NCBI GenBank assembly: GCA_002293375.1 | Contig: DBDA01000023.1 | Span: 3,653 to 14,602 of the forward strand | Length of the DNA stretch: 10,950 nucleotides | From: Odoribacter sp. UBA944 | GTDB lineage: Bacteria; Bacteroidota; Bacteroidia; Bacteroidales; Marinifilaceae | Direction: 5' to 3' | Part shown: positions 6,077 through 10,950 of the stretch, one piece after another | Layout: each line of letters begins with the position of its first letter | Position numbering within the stretch: position 1 is the first letter of the stretch | Made by a program: the position numbers and the translations under genes | Notes under the pieces: model-generated | Told to the model about the DNA's origin: nothing | The model's database searches: none | Seen by the model: only the letters and a program-made list of their open reading frames with translations

Positions 6077-6517
6077 ATGGATAGAAACGACAGAATCGGA
6101 CACGAAGGTGTTGTGCAGGAAGTGGGCAAACGATCAATAAAAGTGTTGATTACGAGCCGTTCCGCCTGCGCCGGATGTCATGCGAAAAGCGCCTGCGGCA
6201 TTTCCGGGTCCGCTGAGAAAATGGTAGAGGTCCGGGAAGAGGGCAACCGGTTCCGCCCCGGCGAACAGGTCACGGTCTATGCAACGAAGGGAAATGCGTT
6301 CTACGCCGTTCTGTTCGCATACATTATTCCTTCGCTGTTGCTGGCCGGGACCATCTGGGCGATGGGTGCGGCCGGAAGTGGGGAGGTGATCTCTGCTGCT
6401 GCTTCCCTGTGTGTCTTAACACTTTATTATGTTGTACTTTATCTGAACCGGGTAAAAATGGGAAAAAAGATACATTTTACGGTTGAGAAACAGAATATTC
6501 AGTCACATTTACTATGA
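6077..6517 (+). CDS. RseC/MucC family (SoxR-reducing system) membrane protein
   Basis: Members of this family are small inner-membrane proteins associated with Rnf/Rsx complexes (RsxC-dependent SoxR reduction in E. coli) or with sigma-E control. The 146-residue protein has an N-terminal soluble part with three clustered cysteines, C31, C34 and C40, in CAGCHAKSACG, which could bind a metal or an iron-sulfur cluster. Two membrane helices follow, at about 74-97 and 104-124. ATG 6077 is chosen because the family starts with the short GxVxxV strand (here GHEGVVQEVGKRSIKVLI); an upstream ATG at 5999 would lie inside der. Its TGA overlaps the rnfB ATG by 4 bases (ATGA), so the two are translationally coupled. 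No rpoE, rseA or rseB genes are adjacent, which points to an Rnf-related role. Confidence 0.85.
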   Translation: MDRNDRIGHEGVVQEVGKRSIKVLITSRSACAGCHAKSACGISGSAEKMVEVREEGNRFRPGEQVTVYATKGNAFYAVLFAYIIPSLLLAGTIWAMGAAGSGEVISAAASLCVLTLYYVVLYLNRVKMGKKIHFTVEKQNIQSHLL

Positions 6518-7602
6518 ACACAATTCTCATTACGATCATTTCCTTGTGCGCCATCGGTATTGTATCGGCCGTTATTTTATACATCGTTGCACAGAAATTC
6601 CATGTGGAAGAGGATCCGCGGATTGATACCGTGGAAGGGTTATTACCGGGAGCGAATTGCGGAGGGTGCGGATACCCCGGCTGCCGCGGGTTGGCAGAAG
6701 CCATTGTAAAGGCGAACGATATGGAAGGGCTGTTCTGTCCGGTCGGCGGAACCGCCTGCATGAAGGAGATTGCCACCGCCCTGGGCCGGGAGGTCAGCGA
6801 ATCCGCTCCGAAGACAGCGGTCGTCCGGTGCAACGGCAGTTGTGCCAACAGGCCCCGGACGAACCGGTATGACGGTGCTCCCTCCTGCGCTGTTGAACAC
6901 GCCTTGTATGCCGGGGATACCGCCTGCACGTACGGTTGCCTCGGATGCGGCGACTGTGTGGAAGCCTGTACCTTCGACGCCATTCACATGGAAAAAACGA
7001 CCGGCCTGCCGGTAGTGACTGATGCATGTGTTGCCTGCGGAGCCTGTGTCAAATCCTGTCCCCGTTCGATCATTGAATTGCGGAACAGGGGCCCGAAAGA
7101 GCGCCGGATCTTTGTGGCCTGCGTGAACAAAGAGAAGGGCGGTGTGGCCCGGAAAGCGTGCAGTGCAGCATGTATCGGTTGCTCAAAGTGCGTGAAGGAG
7201 TGTGCGTTCGAAGCCATTTCCATCGAGAAAAACCTGGCTTATATCGATTTTATCAAATGCCGGCTGTGCCGGAAATGTGTTGCTGTTTGCCCGACCGGCG
7301 CTATTCACGAGATCAACTTTCCCGCTCGGAAAATAACACCGGAAGTGAAGGAAGCGGAAGAGGCACCGGAGGAAAAAAACACAGAGCCGGCAGCGGTCAA
7401 TATGCCTGTCCCAACAGCTATCGTAATTGCAGAAAAGGCTGCAACCGCAGGAACGATTGTAGTTCCGGAAGACTCCTCCGTCGCGAAAAAAGCAGAAGAA
7501 GAGAAGATCTCCGAAGAAGAGGAAGTGGCGGAAGAGGAGAAAAAGGAAATTTCCCGGAAAGCAGACCGGACAAGCAACGAAGAGATTGATTTTAAAATTT
7601 AA
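6514..7602 (+). CDS. rnfB: RnfB, iron-sulfur electron-input subunit of the Rnf complex
   Basis: RnfB accepts electrons from reduced ferredoxin at the cytoplasmic face of the Rnf complex. The 362 residues begin with one membrane anchor (about 3-25). A 4Fe-4S domain follows with C49, C52, C57 and C75 (NCGGCGYPGC). Four ferredoxin-type CxxCxxCxxxC motifs come next at C142/145/148/152, C172/175/178/182, C220/223/226/230 and C249/252/255/259. Only motifs 2 and 4 carry the usual proline after the last cysteine. Extra cysteines lie at 82, 106, 110, 125, 138, 203 and 216. The proteobacterial homologue RsxB is much shorter, with two ferredoxin motifs; the four-motif form fits what I recall of Bacteroides RnfB. 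Residues about 273-355 form a low-complexity tail rich in Glu, Lys and Ala. It overlaps the RseC-family gene by 4 bases and is 11 bases before rnfC. Confidence 0.95.
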   Translation: MNTILITIISLCAIGIVSAVILYIVAQKFHVEEDPRIDTVEGLLPGANCGGCGYPGCRGLAEAIVKANDMEGLFCPVGGTACMKEIATALGREVSESAPKTAVVRCNGSCANRPRTNRYDGAPSCAVEHALYAGDTACTYGCLGCGDCVEACTFDAIHMEKTTGLPVVTDACVACGACVKSCPRSIIELRNRGPKERRIFVACVNKEKGGVARKACSAACIGCSKCVKECAFEAISIEKNLAYIDFIKCRLCRKCVAVCPTGAIHEINFPARKITPEVKEAEEAPEEKNTEPAAVNMPVPTAIVIAEKAATAGTIVVPEDSSVAKKAEEEKISEEEEVAEEEKKEISRKADRTSNEEIDFKI

Positions 7603-7613
7603 AAACATACGCT

Positions 7614-8945
7614 GTGTTGAAGAGCTTTAAGATCGGAGGTATACATCCTCCTGAAAATAAATGGACAGCGGACGGGAAGATTGAAGTATTGCCCGTACCG
7701 GAAGAGGTGGTGATCCCGTTGGGACAGCACATCGGAGCGCCGGCAACCCCTCTGGTACAAAAAGGAGACCGCGTAAAGGCCGGACAACCGATCGGAGAGG
7801 CGGCCGGTTTTGTTTCCGCCGCTGTACACAGTTCTGTTTCCGGTATGGTGACGGCGGTGGAAGAGCGGCCCGATGCGGGAGGGATCCTGCGCCCCGTGGT
7901 GGTTGTTAAAGTCGAAGGGGACGAATGGATGGAAGATATCAACCGTTCGGAAAAGCCAGAGCACAACATCACTGCCTCCAAGGAGGATATTTTGAAAGCG
8001 ATCGGCGCAGCCGGTATCGTCGGCATGGGCGGGGCTACCTTCCCTACCCGGGTAAAGCTCTCTCCGCCCCCCGGAAATACTGCCGAACTACTGATCATAA
8101 ACGGTGTGGAATGCGAACCTTATCTGACGGCCGACCACCGGATCATGCTGGAGCGGGCGGAAGATATCGTTGTCGGCACCCTGATCCTGATGAAGGCATT
8201 GGAGGTGAAAAAAGCTGTGATCGGTATTGAAAACAACAAACCGGACGCTATCGGCAAATTACAGGGGATCGCCTCCAAGGTATTGGGGGTAGAGATCTGT
8301 CCGTTAAAAGTGAAATACCCGCAGGGCGGGGAAAAACAGTTGATCAAAGCGGTGACCGGAAAAGCGGTTCCTTCCGGGGCACTTCCCATTGCCGTGGGTG
8401 CGGTCGTTCAGAATGTCGGAACGGCGCTAGCGGTATACGAAGCAGTGATGAAACGGAAACCGTTGGTGGAGCGCGTCGTAACGGTGACCGGGAAATCAGT
8501 GAAAAAACCAGGCAATTTCCTGTGTCGCATCGGAACACCCATCTCCAAACTGATCGAAGCGGCCGGAGGCCTGCCGACAGATGCCGCCAAAGTGATCGGC
8601 GGCGGGCCAATGATGGGGCGCGCCATGGCCAATCCGGACGCCCCGGTGACCAAAGGTACCAGTGGTATCCTGATCCTGAGCGAAAAAGAGGCGTTGCGCA
8701 AGCCTGCATCGAATTGCATCCGGTGCGCCAAATGTGTTTCGGTATGCCCGATGGGGCTAGAGCCGTATCTGTTGATGGATCTCTCCTGCCATCAATTGAC
8801 GGAACGTTTGGAAGCGGAGAAGGTAATGGATTGCATTGAATGCGGTTCTTGTAGTTTTACCTGTCCCTCCCACCGGGCCCTGCTGGATTACATCCGCCTG
8901 GGCAAAAGCAGAACCGGCGCTATGATCCGGAACAGGAAACAGTAA
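7614..8945 (+). CDS. rnfC: RnfC, NADH/FMN-binding subunit of the Rnf complex
   Basis: RnfC is the peripheral subunit that exchanges electrons with NAD(H). The 443 residues contain an N-terminal barrel-like region (about 1-105), the FMN/NADH-binding region with GMGGATFPT (137-145) and NGVECEPY (163-170), an SLBB-type region around 280-330, and two 4Fe-4S motifs at C368/371/374/378 (CIRCAKCVSVCPMG) and C407/410/413/417 (CIECGSCSFTCPSH). The start codon is GTG at 7614, chosen because RnfC proteins of this group begin with MLK and a conserved GGIHPPENK; TTG at 7617 is the only near alternative. The long repeat-rich C-terminal tail of E. coli RsxC is absent. It lies 11 bases after rnfB and 24 bases before rnfD. 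Confidence 0.96.
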   Translation: MLKSFKIGGIHPPENKWTADGKIEVLPVPEEVVIPLGQHIGAPATPLVQKGDRVKAGQPIGEAAGFVSAAVHSSVSGMVTAVEERPDAGGILRPVVVVKVEGDEWMEDINRSEKPEHNITASKEDILKAIGAAGIVGMGGATFPTRVKLSPPPGNTAELLIINGVECEPYLTADHRIMLERAEDIVVGTLILMKALEVKKAVIGIENNKPDAIGKLQGIASKVLGVEICPLKVKYPQGGEKQLIKAVTGKAVPSGALPIAVGAVVQNVGTALAVYEAVMKRKPLVERVVTVTGKSVKKPGNFLCRIGTPISKLIEAAGGLPTDAAKVIGGGPMMGRAMANPDAPVTKGTSGILILSEKEALRKPASNCIRCAKCVSVCPMGLEPYLLMDLSCHQLTERLEAEKVMDCIECGSCSFTCPSHRALLDYIRLGKSRTGAMIRNRKQ

Positions 8946-8969
8946 ATTCGAATTTTGAAAATATAGCGT

Positions 8970-9956
8970 ATGAAAAATAGGATAATATCTCCCTCCCCGC
9001 ATGTTCACAGTGGTGATTCCATTGAAAAAAACATGTACGGAGTTTTGATCGCCCTGGTCCCGGCTTTTATCTGTTCCGTTCTCTTTTTTGGGTTGGGAGC
9101 CGTTGTGGTCACCCTGACTTCGGTGGCGGCCTGTTTGGTGTTTGAATATGCCATCCAGAAATTCCTGCTGAGACAATGCCCGACCATTTTTGACGGATCG
9201 GCCCTGATCACCGGGGTGTTATTGGCTTTTAACCTCCCTTCTAACATTCCTTTGTGGATCATTGTGATCGGTGCGTTGGTAGCCATCGGGATCGGCAAAA
9301 TGAGTTTCGGCGGATTGGGGTGCAACATTTTTAATCCCGCTTTGGTGGGGCGCGTATTCCTGCTGATTTCCTTTCCGGTACAAATGACGACCTGGCCGGT
9401 TCCCGCCGGAATCCATACGCCGCTGGTGGATGCTGCCACGGGAGCGACTCCGTTGGCGTTGCTGAAAGCGGCCGTCCATACCGGCAAGCCGGTATCGGAA
9501 CTGATCTCCTCCGGCACCGTGTCCGGTTACCGCGATCTGTTTCTCGGCAACACGGGCGGAAGTTTGGGCGAAGTGGCAGCATTGGCCCTGCTGATCGGAT
9601 TTGTCTACCTGCTTTTTTGCAAGATCATCACTTGGCACATTCCGGTCACCATTTTTGCCACCGTTTTTCTTTTTTCCGGTATTCTGCACCTGGCCAACCC
9701 GGACCTGTTTATCAATCCGGTATTCCACCTGCTAACCGGCGGAATGATGCTTGGAGCAATCTTTATGGCAACGGACTACGTCACCTCTCCCATGTCCGTC
9801 AAGGGCATGACGGTTTACGGTATCGGGATCGGGATCCTGACCGTGCTGATCCGCCAGTTCGGAGCCTATCCGGAGGGGATGTCCTTTGCCATTCTGATCA
9901 TGAATGCGTTTACACCGTTGTTGAACCGATATTTCAAACCGGCAAGGTTTGCCTAA
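8970..9956 (+). CDS. rnfD: RnfD, membrane flavoprotein subunit of the Rnf complex
   Basis: Integral membrane subunit carrying a covalently bound FMN and thought to take part in ion translocation. The 328 residues start with the family N-terminus (ISPSPHVHSGDS, 6-17) and then form about nine or ten membrane segments, for example near 24-44, 45-60, 94-108, 203-218, 224-242 and 283-297. The flavinylation motif is DAATGAT (154-160), with T160 as the expected attachment residue for the FMN transferase ApbE. GGLGCNIFNPALVGR (114-128) is the other strongly conserved block. ATG 8970 lies 24 bases after rnfC, and the stop is 12 bases before rnfG. No apbE gene is in the window. Confidence 0.95.
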   Translation: MKNRIISPSPHVHSGDSIEKNMYGVLIALVPAFICSVLFFGLGAVVVTLTSVAACLVFEYAIQKFLLRQCPTIFDGSALITGVLLAFNLPSNIPLWIIVIGALVAIGIGKMSFGGLGCNIFNPALVGRVFLLISFPVQMTTWPVPAGIHTPLVDAATGATPLALLKAAVHTGKPVSELISSGTVSGYRDLFLGNTGGSLGEVAALALLIGFVYLLFCKIITWHIPVTIFATVFLFSGILHLANPDLFINPVFHLLTGGMMLGAIFMATDYVTSPMSVKGMTVYGIGIGILTVLIRQFGAYPEGMSFAILIMNAFTPLLNRYFKPARFA

Positions 9957-9968
9957 ATGCGATAATGT

Positions 9969-10610
9969 ATGGGAAAGAAATTAGCTTCTACGTTCGGGAA
10001 CATGTTGTTGGTGTTATTCGGGGTGACTTTGTTGGCCTCAACCTCGGTCGCTTACGTATATACCCTGACGGAAGAACCGATCAATCAGGCCCGGCTGAAT
10101 AAACAGGAAGAGGCCATCCGGGAGGTGATCCCGGGAGAGTTCAACAACGATCCGATGGAGGACAAGTGGGGAAAAGAGATGGAGGACGGAAGGGTGCTGG
10201 AATTCTATCCGGCCAAGAAAAACGGCGAAACCGTTGGTACAGCTGTTAAAACGTATACCACAAAGGGATTCAGCGGAGAGATCTGGTTGATGGTCGGTTT
10301 TCTGCCCGACGGGAAAGTAGCCGGTTATACGGTGCTGGAACACAAGGAGACGCCCGGATTGGGTTCCAAAATGGACGTTTGGTTCGTAAAAGGAGGCAAG
10401 GGCGACATTACCGACCGGACCCCGGCGGAGAATCCGCTGAAAGTGAAACAGGACCAGGGAGAGGTGGACGCCATTACCGCCGCTACCATCTCTTCCAGGG
10501 CTTTTCTGGATGCAGTGAACCGGGCGGCGACGGAACTGCAGGGAGATGCCGCTTCCTACGACTCGTCCAGCGGGGCTACTGCGGCTTCCGGTAGCACAGA
10601 ATCTAATTAA
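9969..10610 (+). CDS. rnfG: RnfG, FMN-binding extracytoplasmic subunit of the Rnf complex
   Basis: Single-pass membrane protein whose outer domain carries a covalent FMN. The 213 residues have a membrane anchor at about 9-31, then an FMN_bind domain with KGFSGEIWLMVGF (99-111), HKETPGLGSK (125-134) and the flavin-attachment segment DAITAATISS (167-176), where T173 would be the acceptor. The usual S/TGAT core is TAAT here, with A171 in place of glycine. The tail (193-213) is rich in Ser, Ala, Gly and Thr, and contains DSSSGAT (198-204), itself a perfect match to the attachment consensus. It lies 12 bases after rnfD and 14 bases before rnfE. Confidence 0.94.
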   Translation: MGKKLASTFGNMLLVLFGVTLLASTSVAYVYTLTEEPINQARLNKQEEAIREVIPGEFNNDPMEDKWGKEMEDGRVLEFYPAKKNGETVGTAVKTYTTKGFSGEIWLMVGFLPDGKVAGYTVLEHKETPGLGSKMDVWFVKGGKGDITDRTPAENPLKVKQDQGEVDAITAATISSRAFLDAVNRAATELQGDAASYDSSSGATAASGSTESN

Positions 10611-10624
10611 AAACAAAAGCGATC

Positions 10625-10950
10625 ATGAGCAAGATCTCTACTTTTACCAACGGCCTTTTCAAAGAGAATCCCATCTTTGTGTTGCTTCTGGGGATGTGTC
10701 CCACCTTGGGGGTGACCACCTCTGCAGCAAATGGGGCGGGTATGGGGTTGGCTACCTGTTTTGTACTGACCCTCTCCAACTTAGTCATTTCCTGGGTGAC
10801 GAATCTGATCCCCGATAAGATCCGGATCCCCGGTTATATTGTGATCATTGCAGCATTCGTAACCATCGTGGATATGTGTATGGCGGCTTATTTACCCGGC
10901 TTACATGCCACGTTGGGCCTGTTCATTCCCCTGATCGTGGTAAACTGCAT
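10625..10950 (+). CDS. rnfE: RnfE, membrane subunit of the Rnf complex (partial, runs off the window)
   Basis: Integral membrane partner of RnfA; together they form the ion path and hold an iron-sulfur cluster within the membrane. The first 108 codons are present with no stop. Visible are the family start FTNGLFKENPIFVLLLGMCP (7-26) with C25, and the LFIPLIVVNC block (99-108) with C108, the two cysteines expected to supply half of the cluster ligands. Membrane segments lie near 17-33, 38-58, 68-90 and 97 onward. The ATG at 10625 is 14 bases after the rnfG stop, and no terminator is seen between them. rnfA is expected next. Confidence 0.94.
   Translation, partial: MSKISTFTNGLFKENPIFVLLLGMCPTLGVTTSAANGAGMGLATCFVLTLSNLVISWVTNLIPDKIRIPGYIVIIAAFVTIVDMCMAAYLPGLHATLGLFIPLIVVNC

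Noticed and set aside
5175..6137. 320-codon open frame on the minus strand opposite der
   Set aside because: It runs antisense to a fully conserved essential gene with intact motifs; the translation shows no domain and is rich in His, Phe and Gln as expected from shadow frames.
6477..6983. 168-codon minus-strand open frame over rnfB, and similar ones over rnfC and rnfD
   Set aside because: All lie opposite conserved rnf genes, lack motifs and have no promoter or leader of their own.
9957..9965. Minimal ORF ATG-CGA-TAA right after the rnfD stop, 3 bases before the rnfG ATG
   Set aside because: Start-stop triplets like this are frequent by chance; there is nothing else to support a re-initiation role.
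1..10950. CRISPR array, tRNA, rRNA, transposon or phage module
   Set aside because: No spaced repeat array, cloverleaf-like gene, transposase, terminal inverted repeats or phage structural gene was found on either strand.

Overview
This window looks like chromosomal DNA of a member of the Bacteroidales (Bacteroidetes) with intermediate GC. The evidence is the protein sequences (a Bacteroides-type MiaA with DSRQ and GGSGLY motifs; an RseC-family gene leading an rnfBCDGE operon), promoter-like -7 boxes of the Bacteroidetes form TAnnTTTG, and start codons without a clear Shine-Dalgarno sequence. There are no phage genes, insertion sequences, CRISPR arrays, tRNAs or rRNAs.

Region 1 (1-2053): xerD (+) and miaA (-) converge on a compact bidirectional terminator at 1014-1041. 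miaA probably starts at 1969, behind a short leader rich in competing hairpins with a 10-codon upstream ORF overlapping the miaA start. Region 2 (2059-3717): three accessory genes, namely a small secreted TPR-like protein (+), a SpeG/RimJ-like GNAT acetyltransferase (+) and a YhcH/YjgK/YiaL-family sugar-anomerase-like protein (-). The last two converge with only 2 bp between their stop codons. Region 3 (3822-6047): the ribosome-assembly GTPases Era and Der, an apparent two-gene operon with a good TATCTTTG promoter. Region 4 (6077-10950, running off the window): an RseC-family gene followed by rnfB, rnfC, rnfD, rnfG and the start of rnfE. These are very tightly packed and encode the Rnf ion-translocating ferredoxin:NAD+ oxidoreductase; rnfA is expected just beyond the end.

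In the Rnf complex, electrons from reduced ferredoxin enter the multi-cluster protein RnfB and pass through the membrane iron-sulfur site of RnfA/RnfE and the covalent flavins of RnfD and RnfG to RnfC, which reduces NAD+ while Na+ or H+ is exported. The RseC-family protein is probably an accessory factor for this complex.

Most of the window is well-understood housekeeping sequence and I do not see a wholly new system. The points most worth a second look are a second perfect flavinylation-type motif (DSSSGAT) in the C-terminal tail of RnfG, the structured miaA leader with its overlapping upstream ORF, the four-ferredoxin-motif RnfB with a long charged tail, and the small secreted TPR protein.
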